DNA from: an uncultured Clostridia bacterium
GTDB lineage: Bacteria > Bacillota > Clostridia > Lachnospirales > Cellulosilyticaceae
Assembly: GCA_937981575.1 (NCBI GenBank)
Contig: CALJNR010000026.1
Span: 80,971-144,970 of the forward strand
Direction: 5' to 3'
Length of the DNA: 64,000 nt
Below are positions 1 through 8,247 of the stretch, in pieces; position 1 is the stretch's first letter; every line of letters starts with the position of its first letter. Made by a program: the position numbers and the translations under genes. The notes below the pieces were generated by a model. It ran no database searches. It was given only the letters and a program-made list of their open reading frames with translations, and was not told the DNA's origin.

Positions 1-101
1 TCTTCTCTCTTAGTTTATCATTTTACCATATTATTTACAATAATTAAATTTTAATACTCTAAATTAAAAAAATGGAATATTCAGCCTTTTTCAAAGGTAT
101 A

Positions 102-917
102 TTATCTTTCCTGCATACTGTAAATGTCGACTGCTTTATTGCTTTCATCCACTGTATCAAGCCATAAAAGGGTTTTAAAATCATCTACCAGCTTCTCTCT
201 TGGCTCTTTAGTTGCCATTAGTACGCCTACGCCTACCAGCTCAGCTTCAAATTCCTGCATCAAATCTATAATCCCTTTAGCGGTTCCTCCAGCCTTCATA
301 AAGTCATCAATAAATAATACCTTTGATCCTTTTTTAATTGCCCTTGTTGAAAGACACATTGTTTTAATTCTATGGTTGCTTCCAGTAATATAGTTCATGT
401 GTATAACAGTTCCGTCTGTCAGCTTGCTTTGATTTCTGACAACAACCATAGGTTTGTTAAGAACCATAGCTGTCATGAGTGCTATAGGGATTCCTTTTGT
501 TTCGACTGTGATGACATAATCAAATTGAACGTGCTTGAAAAGACTCGCTAGTGCAATGCCTATATTTTTAGATATATTGGGAGAGTATAAAAGATCATTT
601 GTATAAATATAACCGCCAGGGATAATTCTGTCCGGCGTGTTAATAAGCTCACACAGAGTTTTTGTGAAACTCTGCATCTGCTCTTTGGTCATAAGCGGAT
701 TGTAATAAACCCCTCCTGCTGCTCCTGATATCGTTTCTATTGTTCCTATCTCATAGTTTCTAAAAATATCTTTTATGATATCTAAATCTTCACTAATGGT
801 CGATTTGGCACATTTAAAAATGTCACAAAAATGAGTAAGTGTAAATATTTTATTTGGATTATTGGTTAAAATATTGGTGATGACACTTATCCTATCATGC
901 TTTTGTACCTTCTTCAT
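102..917 (-). CDS. purR: purine operon repressor PurR
   Basis: 271 residues, the usual length of the Bacillus-type PurR. An N-terminal winged helix (about 1-75, with the segment FTLTHFCDIFKCAKSTISED resembling the recognition helix) is followed by a phosphoribosyltransferase fold (about 80-265) with a PRPP-binding loop VLFIDDFMKAGGTAKG near residue 200. In the family this domain senses PRPP rather than catalysing a reaction; PRPP releases the repressor from DNA. The ATG has a GGAG-type site just upstream. A palindromic PurBox pair lies in its own promoter and another before purA, so it probably represses itself and purA. Divergent from murC. Confident family call. Confidence 0.95.
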   Translation of the reverse strand: MKKVQKHDRISVITNILTNNPNKIFTLTHFCDIFKCAKSTISEDLDIIKDIFRNYEIGTIETISGAAGGVYYNPLMTKEQMQSFTKTLCELINTPDRIIPGGYIYTNDLLYSPNISKNIGIALASLFKHVQFDYVITVETKGIPIALMTAMVLNKPMVVVRNQSKLTDGTVIHMNYITGSNHRIKTMCLSTRAIKKGSKVLFIDDFMKAGGTAKGIIDLMQEFEAELVGVGVLMATKEPREKLVDDFKTLLWLDTVDESNKAVDIYSMQER

Positions 918-965
918 TTTGTTTTCTCCTTTTTACTACGTAAGTGTTATTACTATTATAAACAA

Positions 966-1010
966 AAATCCGAATATTTAAAAGCATTTCCTTTAAAACA
1001 TTCGTTTTTT
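966..1010. promoter_or_regulatory. paired PurBox operator upstream of purR
   Basis: Two inverted PurBox-like sites: TCCGAAT (CGAA at 971-974) and the inverted ATTCGTT (TTCG at 1001-1004). The cores are 26 nt apart, matching the known geometry of two 14-bp PurBoxes with a 16-17 bp gap. The proximal box lies just upstream of the -10-like TATAAT of the minus-strand purR promoter (near 953-958), consistent with autorepression. The same arrangement with the same spacing precedes purA. Confidence 0.8.
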
Positions 1011-1041
1011 ATCCAAATTGTTTAAGGACAATTTTAATCTC

Positions 1042-1154
1042 ATAGATTTCACGTCTTTAAATTTAAGTGTTCAGGATGGTGCACGATGTGAAACCACCCC
1101 CAGAAACAACTTTTCATAAATAAATAACTTAAGTTTATAGATTGTTTCTCTATA
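1042..1154 (+). repeat. dispersed two-hairpin repeat, copy 1
   Basis: A 113-bp element beginning ATAGATTTCAC and ending GTTTCTCTATA. It aligns along its whole length with copies at 29453-29567 and 56113-56228. It contains two consecutive imperfect hairpins: arms TTTCACGTC / GATGTGAAA and arms AGAAACAA / TTGTTTCT. The ends read TATAGA on both strands in the other copies. This copy lies between purR and murC, ending about 118 bp before the murC start. It contains no gene; it is MITE-like or a structured RNA element. Confidence 0.8.
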
Positions 1155-1272
1155 AAAATATGTTTATTATTTTATTTCTGTTATATAATTATAAAATACG
1201 CTCTTGCATATTATGATAAGAGTATATTAATATTTAAAACAGAATATATCGTTCATTGAAAGGATCAAATGT

Positions 1273-2655
1273 ATGACAAACCTTAATTCCTTATTCAATA
1301 AGAAAAAAATACACTTTATCGGTATTGGCGGTATCAGTATGAGCGGACTCGCAGAGATTGTTCATAACAGAGGTTTTATTGTAACAGGCTCTGATATGAA
1401 AAGCTCTGAAACGACCCGCCATTTAGAAGATATAGGCATTCAAATATATTACAGCCACAGTGCAGAAAATATAGCTTCTGATGTGGATTTAGTCGTTTAT
1501 ACTGCTGCTATTGCAAAAGATAATCCTGAACTTGCTGCCTGCAGCGAAATGCATATCGATTCTGTTTCCAGGTCAAAATTTCTTGGACTTATTATGAAGG
1601 ATTATGCTTTTCCAATCTGTATTGCAGGAACCCATGGAAAAACCACTACAACTTCAATGCTGACTCATGGCCTGCTGGCTGCTGATCTTGATCCTACCGT
1701 TACAGTCGGTGGAATACTTAAAGCTATAGAAGGCAATATCCGCATAGGAAAATCAAATTACTTTATTACAGAAGCCTGCGAATATTGCAACAGCTTTTTA
1801 GATTTTTTCCCTAAAATCGGAATTATCCTCAATATCGAAGAAGACCACTTAGATTATTTTAAAGATATCAACCATATTCGTGATTCCTTTCAAAAGTTCG
1901 TAGCGTTGATTCCAGCTGATGGGTTTTTAGCTATTAATGGAACCACTGAAAATCTTGCTGAGCTTTTGGCCCCCGTAAGCTGCAAAACAGAAACCTTTGG
2001 TCTTAACCCAAGATTTAACTGGTATGCTGAAAACATCACGTATGATGATAAAGCCTGTGGTTCTTTTGATGTTTATTATAATGGGGTGATTAAAGGACAT
2101 CTTACACTCAATGCTCCTGGCATTCACAATGTGCTTAACGCCTTGTCTGTATGTGCTGTATGTCATTATTTAGATATATCAATCAATGTACTTAATGATG
2201 GGCTTATACATTTTTCAGGTGCGAATCAGCGTTTCGAAATCAAAGGGAAAGTACATAACATTACGATTGTGGATGACTATGCTCATCATCCGACAGAAAT
2301 CGATGCTACCCTCAAAGTCGCAAATGCTTATCCGCATCATAATCTTTATGTAGTCTTTCAGCCCCATACGTATACCCGTACAAAAGCATTTCTAAATGAA
2401 TTTGCTGCTTCTTTATCTCAGGCAAAAAATGTAATAATCGCTGATATTTATGCTGCCAGAGAAAAAAATCCTGGGGATATCTCAGCCGAAGATATTGTCA
2501 AAAAAATCCACAGCCTTGGCAAAGAAGCTCTTTATATTTCTGATTTTGACGAAATTGCTAATTATCTGCTCGAACATGCAGTTCCTAACGATCTTATCAT
2601 TACAATGGGAGCCGGAAATATTAATCAAGTTGGTGATATCTTGCTCGGAAAATAG
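1273..2655 (+). CDS. murC: UDP-N-acetylmuramate--L-alanine ligase
   Basis: Cytoplasmic ATP-dependent ligase that adds L-alanine to UDP-MurNAc, the first amino-acid step in peptidoglycan precursor synthesis. 460 residues, normal for MurC. A Rossmann-like N-terminal domain has the UDP-binding motif HFIGIGGISMSGLA (14-27). The Mur ligase ATP loop GTHGKTTTT is at 119-127, EACEY and NIEEDHLDYF follow in the central domain, and DDYAHHPTEI is in the C-terminal domain. The start follows AAAGGATC. Transcribed away from purR; its terminator follows a cluster of DnaA boxes that begins directly after the stop codon. Confidence 0.97.
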   Translation: MTNLNSLFNKKKIHFIGIGGISMSGLAEIVHNRGFIVTGSDMKSSETTRHLEDIGIQIYYSHSAENIASDVDLVVYTAAIAKDNPELAACSEMHIDSVSRSKFLGLIMKDYAFPICIAGTHGKTTTTSMLTHGLLAADLDPTVTVGGILKAIEGNIRIGKSNYFITEACEYCNSFLDFFPKIGIILNIEEDHLDYFKDINHIRDSFQKFVALIPADGFLAINGTTENLAELLAPVSCKTETFGLNPRFNWYAENITYDDKACGSFDVYYNGVIKGHLTLNAPGIHNVLNALSVCAVCHYLDISINVLNDGLIHFSGANQRFEIKGKVHNITIVDDYAHHPTEIDATLKVANAYPHHNLYVVFQPHTYTRTKAFLNEFAASLSQAKNVIIADIYAAREKNPGDISAEDIVKKIHSLGKEALYISDFDEIANYLLEHAVPNDLIITMGAGNINQVGDILLGK

Positions 2656-2729
2656 TTATCCACATTATCCACATTTTTGCAGCTTTTTATTTGTTAATAT
2701 ATTAAATACTTATCAACAGGTTATCCTCA
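2656..2729 (+). promoter_or_regulatory. DnaA-box cluster
   Basis: Immediately after the murC stop are two perfect, abutting consensus DnaA boxes TTATCCACA (2656-2664 and 2665-2673). Two one-mismatch boxes follow: TTATCAACA (2710-2718) and TTATCCTCA (2721-2729). All four point the same way. They lie upstream of the promoter of the two primosome genes (TATAAT at 2792-2797). This could be DnaA control of those genes or a DnaA-titrating cluster; no dnaA or dnaN gene is next to it. Confidence 0.75.
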
Positions 2730-2765
2730 AAATCTCTTTGATGTCCAGAGAGATTTTTATTTTTT
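2729..2765 (+). terminator. intrinsic terminator after murC
   Basis: Arms AAAATCTCT and AGAGATTTT flank a short loop and are followed by a T-rich run (TTTTTATTTTTTG). It separates murC and the DnaA boxes from the primosome promoter. Confidence 0.75.
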
Positions 2766-2839
2766 GTTGTCATATTTTCCTTTTTTTGTGCTATAATACT
2801 AACACATGCAAAAGGATAATTTTTCAAGGAGGTTTCAAA

Positions 2840-3913
2840 ATGGCATATATAAAATGTTTAAAACCCAAACAGACATTTGTACATCTTCCTTATTGGTTTG
2901 TGGTAGACTATATGCCTAAAGCACTGGGAGGCTATTTAAAAGTATATATTTATTTATTTGCACTCTCAAATAGTTCTTGTGAATCTGATTTTTCTTTAGA
3001 AGAAACGGCTGTGGCCCTGGATATGCTCTATTCAGAAGTTGTTCAAGCCTTAAAATATTGGGATAAAGAAAAAGTACTTTGTTTCAAGGAATCAGCTAAG
3101 AAACAATTTGAACTTCAGTTCTTTTTAGAAAAACCAACAAAATTTCAAAGCGATTTAGAGGCTGATCTCCCTTTATCAAAAACACTTATCAGCCATACAA
3201 GACCTGAGTATCGAACCGAGGAGATCAATTTGTATATTAAAGACAGCGCCAGTGTGGCTAAACTTTTCAAAATAGCTGAACAGTATTTAGGAAGGCTGCT
3301 TACCATTACAGACCAAAAGATACTTTACAGCTTTTATGACTGGTTACATATGCCTTTTGATCTTATTGAATTTCTTATTGAATATTGCGCATCCAGTAAC
3401 CATACAGCTATACATTATATCGAAAAGGTCGCTATCAGCTGGGTTGACGCTGGAATTAATACTGTCGAAAAAGCCAAAGAAAAGATAGCCCTCGACCGAA
3501 GATATTTTAAAATATTATCCGCTCTCGGCTCAACTAAAACAAGCATTACGCTGGCAGAAAAAAAATGCATTGATAAATGGCTGAATGATTATGCTTTTAA
3601 TATAGAAGTTATCTTGGAAGCCTGCAGAAGAACTGTTATGCAGACTAATAAACCAAGTCTCAATTATGTTGACTCTATTCTTCTTTCATGGCATCAGTCA
3701 AAAGTAAAAAATCTTGATGATGTTACCCTGATTGATAAAGCTTTTGAAAGCAAGCGGCAAATTGCCTCTCAAGATATGTATCAGCCTAAACGACCAAACA
3801 AATCAGCTAAATTTACAGATATTTATTCTCATAACTGGAACTTTGAAGAATTAGAAAAGTTAGAAAGCGAATATATTGATCGGAAATTAAACGGAGGTAA
3901 ATTGCGTGAATAA
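2840..3913 (+). CDS. DnaB/DnaD-type replication initiation (primosome) protein
   Basis: 357 residues from the ATG at 2840, which follows a strong AAGGAGG; the open frame extends further upstream without a ribosome site. An N-terminal winged-helix-like part (to about 120) is followed by two DnaD/DnaB_2-type helical domains, one around 150-215 (LTITDQKILYSFYDW ... AIHYIEKVAISWVDAGI) and one around 240-300 (EKKCIDKWLNDYAF ... YVDSILLSWH). In Bacillus such proteins remodel the origin and recruit the helicase loader. The next gene is the DnaI/DnaC-like loader, overlapping by 8 nt, which supports a primosome role. Whether it is functionally DnaB or DnaD cannot be decided from sequence alone. Confidence 0.88.
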   Translation: MAYIKCLKPKQTFVHLPYWFVVDYMPKALGGYLKVYIYLFALSNSSCESDFSLEETAVALDMLYSEVVQALKYWDKEKVLCFKESAKKQFELQFFLEKPTKFQSDLEADLPLSKTLISHTRPEYRTEEINLYIKDSASVAKLFKIAEQYLGRLLTITDQKILYSFYDWLHMPFDLIEFLIEYCASSNHTAIHYIEKVAISWVDAGINTVEKAKEKIALDRRYFKILSALGSTKTSITLAEKKCIDKWLNDYAFNIEVILEACRRTVMQTNKPSLNYVDSILLSWHQSKVKNLDDVTLIDKAFESKRQIASQDMYQPKRPNKSAKFTDIYSHNWNFEELEKLESEYIDRKLNGGKLRE

Positions 3914-4907
3914 CAAAGAGTTTCATTACAAACGCCTCATTAGAGAATATGACATTAAGCGCACATCAGCGGCCAAAGACCAACTTAAGAGAGCTAAAGA
4001 AGTTTATGAAAAAATTCCTCAAATCGAAGAAATAGATAAACTTTTAAATACAAACGGCATTCAGCTGATACGCAGCATGCTGTCTGCTCCTTTAAATACT
4101 TCTGTTGATGACTACCGTAAAAACTCTGAGGATCTTATATTTACAAAAAAAATGCTGCTTGTTGAATCCGGCTTTCCCGAAAACTATCTGGACATCACCT
4201 ACAGCTGTCCTCATTGCAAGGATACCGGCTTTATAAATACCGAACCATGCACCTGTTTTAAACAAGGGCTTATCAACATTGCTTATGAGCAGTCGAATTT
4301 AAAACATATTCTGCAAGTTGAAAACTTTAATACTTTTAGTCTTGATTATTACTCTAAACACATTGATGAAAAAAGCAGCAAATCACCTCACAGCAATATG
4401 GAAAGAATTCATCAGATCTGCGTAGGTTTTATAGAAAACTTTGAAACTGAAAAACAAAATCTTTTGTTTTATGGTCATACAGGTCTTGGCAAGACGTTCT
4501 TATGTAACTGCATTGCTAAAGAATTACTCGATAGAAATTATACCGTTCTTTATCTTACCTCCCCTCAGCTTTTTAAGCTCTTTGAAGAATCCAGGTTTCA
4601 CCGTGATGATATGATGGATGAAGCAAAGGCTATGCTGAGCACACTCTTTACAGTAGACCTTCTGATTATTGATGACCTAGGCACTGAATCAGCTTCATCT
4701 TTTACCGGAAGTGACTTATTTGATGTATTAAATACAAGATACCTTCACCAGCATCCAACTATTATTTCAACAAACTTAGCCCCTAACGATTGGAATAAAT
4801 ATTATTCCGAACGTATCGTATCTCGGGTCTTCGGAAATTATACAAACTTAAAATTTATTGGTTCAGATATCAGACTCCTGAAAAAGTATAAAAATAAAGT
4901 ATTATAG
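3906..4907 (+). CDS. DnaI/DnaC-like helicase loader ATPase
   Basis: 333 residues, AAA+ ATPase that loads the replicative helicase. An N-terminal region has a probable zinc site (CPHCKDTG at 101-108 plus C115 and C117), as in DnaI. The Walker A motif GHTGLGKT is at 190-197, Walker B LLIIDDLGTE lies near 255, and a C-terminal sensor region SERIVSRVFG follows. Start is GTG at 3906 with GGAGG upstream; it overlaps the end of the preceding gene by 8 nt, implying translational coupling. The cognate helicase gene dnaB lies at 51-52 kb in this window. Confidence 0.9.
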   Translation: MNNKEFHYKRLIREYDIKRTSAAKDQLKRAKEVYEKIPQIEEIDKLLNTNGIQLIRSMLSAPLNTSVDDYRKNSEDLIFTKKMLLVESGFPENYLDITYSCPHCKDTGFINTEPCTCFKQGLINIAYEQSNLKHILQVENFNTFSLDYYSKHIDEKSSKSPHSNMERIHQICVGFIENFETEKQNLLFYGHTGLGKTFLCNCIAKELLDRNYTVLYLTSPQLFKLFEESRFHRDDMMDEAKAMLSTLFTVDLLIIDDLGTESASSFTGSDLFDVLNTRYLHQHPTIISTNLAPNDWNKYYSERIVSRVFGNYTNLKFIGSDIRLLKKYKNKVL

Positions 4908-4933
4908 CCTGCTTACAGCAGGCATTTTTATTT
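4907..4933 (+). terminator. terminator after helicase loader gene
   Basis: Hairpin GCCTGC-TTACA-GCAGGC followed by ATTTTTATTTA; it overlaps the last base of the stop codon. Confidence 0.85.
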
Positions 4934-5027
4934 ATGATTAATGATATTTTCCAAAGCTCTGTAATATATTAAGGTAGAGTATACTACGCTATTTTAAGTT
5001 TATTATAATTACTCAGGAGGATGAACT

Positions 5028-6377
5028 ATGTTTCATACTATTCAATTGTCTAAAAACGACCCTACTCCTCTTTACATACAGCTTGCCTCTGAAATGTCAA
5101 GACTTATACAAAACAACATACTTCCTCAAGGGGTCAAGCTGCCTCCCATTCGATCTTTGTCCAAACAGCTATCTATTAACCGTGATACCGTTGTAAGTGC
5201 CTATAAGCTTTTAGAAAACCAGGGGTTGGTAGAAGCTTATGTCGGAAAGGGTACCTACGTTTCTCAAATCTCCTTAATTCCTCTTCCTCATGCAGATTAC
5301 ATAGAAACAAATAGTGTCTGCTGCAGCACCGTGGGATTTCCCAAGGAACTTTTTCCTATCTCGCTGTGCAAGGAATTACTAGATACAATTATTGATGCAG
5401 AAGGCTGGGCAGCATTTAATGATCCATTGGGCCGCGAAAGAAATAGTTTAAAGCAAAAGGTTGCCGCCTTTTTAGAAAAAACTGGTGTTAAAGCATCTTC
5501 AGCGCAAGTACGCATCATTAAAAATTATCTCCAGTTTCTCCAGACACTTTTTAAATTTTCTCCTAAGCAGGGCATCTGCATTGAAGAAACATGTGATCTT
5601 ACTTACCCTTCATACCTGCGTTCTATAGGTGCAAAAGTCTATGAGGTTCCGCTTAATGCTTCTGGTATGGATACCGAAGTACTCGAAAAACACTTACGCA
5701 GCGGAAACGTTAGTTATATCATCTTATCTACTTATTTGCAAAATCCTACAGGGCTATGCTATTCTAAAGAAAACAAACTGAGAATTATTGAGCTGGCAGA
5801 ACTTTATGATTGTTATATTATTGAAGATGGCACTTTGAGTGATTTTGTATCTATCGGCATACCATTACTCCCGTTATTCAGCTACTTTTCTAAAGATAGA
5901 GTTATCTACATTTATCATTTTTCTAAAGTATATCTGCCACATTTTTCGTATAGCTTTGCACTGCTTCCAAATCCTATGCTGAAATGTATTCCTGATACCT
6001 TAGAATGCACGCTAAGCGAATATTTCTTGAGGTATTACTTAGACTCTGACTTTCTAGAGAAGAATCGTCACTGGATGATTTCTTCTTGCCAAGCCAAATA
6101 TAACCAGCTCTACAAAGGACTCTCTTTACTAGAAGATACTATTGAGACTTATGCTTCTCATGGGGGAATATTCTTCTGGCTGAAACCCAAGTTTATCTCT
6201 TGTGATGAAGTCTGTGACTTTCTCACACAGCATAATATTATTGTAGCTCCAGGAAGCCTCTTTACTTATACCCACCGCTCACAATATTTCAGACTATCCA
6301 TCTCTCAGCTTAGCTTTGAGCATATCGAAATCATACTCCATTTACTCAAGCAGCAATTAAATGTTCAAAGAACATAG
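5028..6377 (+). CDS. MocR/PdxR-type GntR-family regulator with aminotransferase-like domain
   Basis: 449 residues. An N-terminal GntR winged helix (about 10-80, with LPPIRSLSKQLSINRDTVVSAYKLLE) is fused to a fold-type I aminotransferase-like domain (about 110-440). The usual PLP-lysine region appears as YIYHFSKVYLPHFSYSFALL, with Asp in IIEDGTLSDF. Family members bind PLP and regulate vitamin B6, GABA or amino-acid genes; the target here is unknown. ATG follows CAGGAGGATGAACT. Monocistronic, with a long shared terminator toward cwlD. Confidence 0.9.
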   Translation: MFHTIQLSKNDPTPLYIQLASEMSRLIQNNILPQGVKLPPIRSLSKQLSINRDTVVSAYKLLENQGLVEAYVGKGTYVSQISLIPLPHADYIETNSVCCSTVGFPKELFPISLCKELLDTIIDAEGWAAFNDPLGRERNSLKQKVAAFLEKTGVKASSAQVRIIKNYLQFLQTLFKFSPKQGICIEETCDLTYPSYLRSIGAKVYEVPLNASGMDTEVLEKHLRSGNVSYIILSTYLQNPTGLCYSKENKLRIIELAELYDCYIIEDGTLSDFVSIGIPLLPLFSYFSKDRVIYIYHFSKVYLPHFSYSFALLPNPMLKCIPDTLECTLSEYFLRYYLDSDFLEKNRHWMISSCQAKYNQLYKGLSLLEDTIETYASHGGIFFWLKPKFISCDEVCDFLTQHNIIVAPGSLFTYTHRSQYFRLSISQLSFEHIEIILHLLKQQLNVQRT

Positions 6378-6384
6378 CTGCCTC

Positions 6385-6444
6385 AAAACTAAAAGGTATC
6401 TTAGCAGATGCCTAAGTCCATCTTCTAAGATACCTTTTAGTTTT
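6385..6444. terminator. bidirectional terminator between regulator gene and cwlD
   Basis: Two 20-nt arms (6385-6404 and 6425-6444), AAAACTAAAAGG... and ...CCTTTTAGTTTT, form a long stem with A/T-rich ends on both sides. It serves both convergent genes. Confidence 0.85.
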
Positions 6445-7144
6445 AGTATTGATTAAGTTCAACATTTTCGAAATATCTAACAATCCCTATATAGATACTC
6501 CATGCCATTGTATTTTGATATTCATCTGTATTAAGCTTTCGTTCTTCCTCCGGGTTGGTCAAAAACCCACATTCAACAATAACTGCTGGCATGTCAGTTG
6601 CTCTAAGGACATAATAATCACTATTACTCTTAGTTTCTCTCCTGTTTTCCTTATCTGCATATTCCTTAATACTCTTTTGAATAGAATCTGCTAAGAGTTT
6701 GCCTTCTTTAGATGTTTTATTATAAAAAGTTTGAGCCCCTTTTACACTCGGCTGACTAAAGGAGTTTTGATGAACACTTACAAGCAGATCTCCCCCTTCA
6801 GCTATTTTCTTTCTTCCTGCCATATCTTTTCGCTTATGTTTCACTCCATCCATGCCATCAACATCATCATCGGTTGTTCGTGTCATAATAACGACTGCTC
6901 CTGATTGTTCCAAATAATCCCTAAGTTTAAGCGCAATCTTAAGATTAATATCTTTTTCATCCTCACCGTTAATTCCATTTTTACCAGGGTCGAACCCTCC
7001 ATGTCCAGGATCAATAATAATAACCTTTGAACTCGTAGAAAGCCCCAGCGTTTCTACTGACTGTCCTACATATTTAAAATACGAAGCAATGCAAATAATA
7101 CTTATCAGCAGCATAATAAGTGCCGGCATCTTACTGGTTTTCAA
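6443..7144 (-). CDS. cwlD: N-acetylmuramoyl-L-alanine amidase, CwlD-like
   Basis: Zinc amidase that cleaves the peptide side chain from muramic acid; CwlD works with PdaA to make muramic delta-lactam in spore cortex. About 233 residues. A hydrophobic N-terminal anchor (about 6-25) precedes an Amidase_3 domain with metal ligands in VIIIDPGHGG and EKDINL, the histidine in SVHQNSF, and the catalytic glutamate in VECGFLTN. Start is uncertain: a GTG at 7153 has its GAGG only about one base away, whereas the TTG at 7144 has GAGGG at a normal distance, so TTG is preferred. Length and architecture match CwlD and indicate a spore former. Confidence 0.87.
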   Translation of the reverse strand: MKTSKMPALIMLLISIICIASYFKYVGQSVETLGLSTSSKVIIIDPGHGGFDPGKNGINGEDEKDINLKIALKLRDYLEQSGAVVIMTRTTDDDVDGMDGVKHKRKDMAGRKKIAEGGDLLVSVHQNSFSQPSVKGAQTFYNKTSKEGKLLADSIQKSIKEYADKENRRETKSNSDYYVLRATDMPAVIVECGFLTNPEEERKLNTDEYQNTMAWSIYIGIVRYFENVELNQY

Positions 7145-7228
7145 TCTCCACACCCTCTTTAATAAATACTATTGTCCTTTTTATTGTATTAAAGAAGAAG
7201 TGCTTGTATGCCAACTATTATTGGTTTT

Positions 7229-8212
7229 TTAGCCGTTAAGTATTTTATCAATAGCTATAAGTTCTTCTGCAGTAAACTGAGCATGCTCCAGCATTTTTAC
7301 ATTTTCAATGATTTGAGAAGGTTTGCTCGCCCCTATTAAGGCTGATACAGCCGCCCCTTCTCTTACGGTCCATGCTAACGCCATTTGAGCTAGAGATTGA
7401 TTTCTGCCTTGGGCAATTTGACTAAGCTTTATCACTTTATCTATTTTATCATCAGTAATACTTTCCTTCTTTAAAAAGGAATTCTCTTTATCAGCTCTAG
7501 ACCCACTAGGCACGCCCGCAATATACTTATCAGTAAGCAGTCCCTGCTCTAGGGGGCAGAACGCAATAATACCCATTCCTTCTTTATAGCTTGTATCAAA
7601 TACCTCTTTTTCAGCTATCCTGTCAAACATCGAATAACGTACTTGATGAATGAGAGGTCTTATTCCCAAAGATTTTAAAATTTCAGCCGCCTTTTTGGTA
7701 TCTTCTTTATTATATCTTGAAATACCGACGTATAGCGCCTTACCTTGTTTAACGATGTCTGCCAGAGCCCCCATCGTTTCTTCAAGCGGCGTCAGCGGAT
7801 CTCTGCGATGAGAATAAAAGATATCTACATAATCAAGTCCTAGTCTTTGCAAACTTTGATCAAGACTTGCCATAAGGTACTTTCTTGATCCCCAGTCTCC
7901 ATAAGGGCCCGGCCACATCGTATAGCCTGCTTTAGTAGAAATAACAAGTTCATCTCTATAGCTTTTGAGTTCCTCTTTTAATATTCTTCCTAATGTTTTT
8001 TCCGCACTTCCTGGAGGCGGACCATAGTTGTTTGCCGCATCAATATGGGTTATTCCTAAATTAAACGCAGTAAAAATCATTTCTTTGCAATTTTGGTAAG
8101 AGTCAGTATCCCCATAATTGTGCCATATACCAAGAGATATAGCTGGCAGCTTCAGGCCGCTTAAGCCGCAGCGGTTGTAAAGCATCTTTTCATATCTTGC
8201 AGCATCGATCAT
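7229..8212 (-). CDS. aldo/keto reductase, YghZ/L-glyceraldehyde-3-phosphate reductase type
   Basis: 327 residues, a (beta/alpha)8 NADPH oxidoreductase. The catalytic tetrad is visible: Asp in THIDAANNYG with Tyr four to five residues on, Lys in VISTKAGY, and His in IFYSHRRD. The insert WPGPYGDWGSRKYL and the long N-terminus GLSGLKLPAISLGIWHNYG are typical of the YghZ/Kv-beta-like subfamily, which reduces methylglyoxal and L-glyceraldehyde 3-phosphate. The C-terminal cofactor region ALIGASKPSQIIEN is present. ATG follows AAAGGAAAA. Substrate not determined. Confidence 0.88.
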   Translation of the reverse strand: MIDAARYEKMLYNRCGLSGLKLPAISLGIWHNYGDTDSYQNCKEMIFTAFNLGITHIDAANNYGPPPGSAEKTLGRILKEELKSYRDELVISTKAGYTMWPGPYGDWGSRKYLMASLDQSLQRLGLDYVDIFYSHRRDPLTPLEETMGALADIVKQGKALYVGISRYNKEDTKKAAEILKSLGIRPLIHQVRYSMFDRIAEKEVFDTSYKEGMGIIAFCPLEQGLLTDKYIAGVPSGSRADKENSFLKKESITDDKIDKVIKLSQIAQGRNQSLAQMALAWTVREGAAVSALIGASKPSQIIENVKMLEHAQFTAEELIAIDKILNG

Positions 8213-8247
8213 ATAAGTTTTCCTTTCATCTAAATATATTATTTATT

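Noticed and set aside
2450..2839. N-terminal extension of the DnaB/DnaD-like protein
   Set aside because: Overlaps the end of murC, the DnaA boxes and the terminator, has no ribosome site; the strong AAGGAGG supports ATG at 2840.
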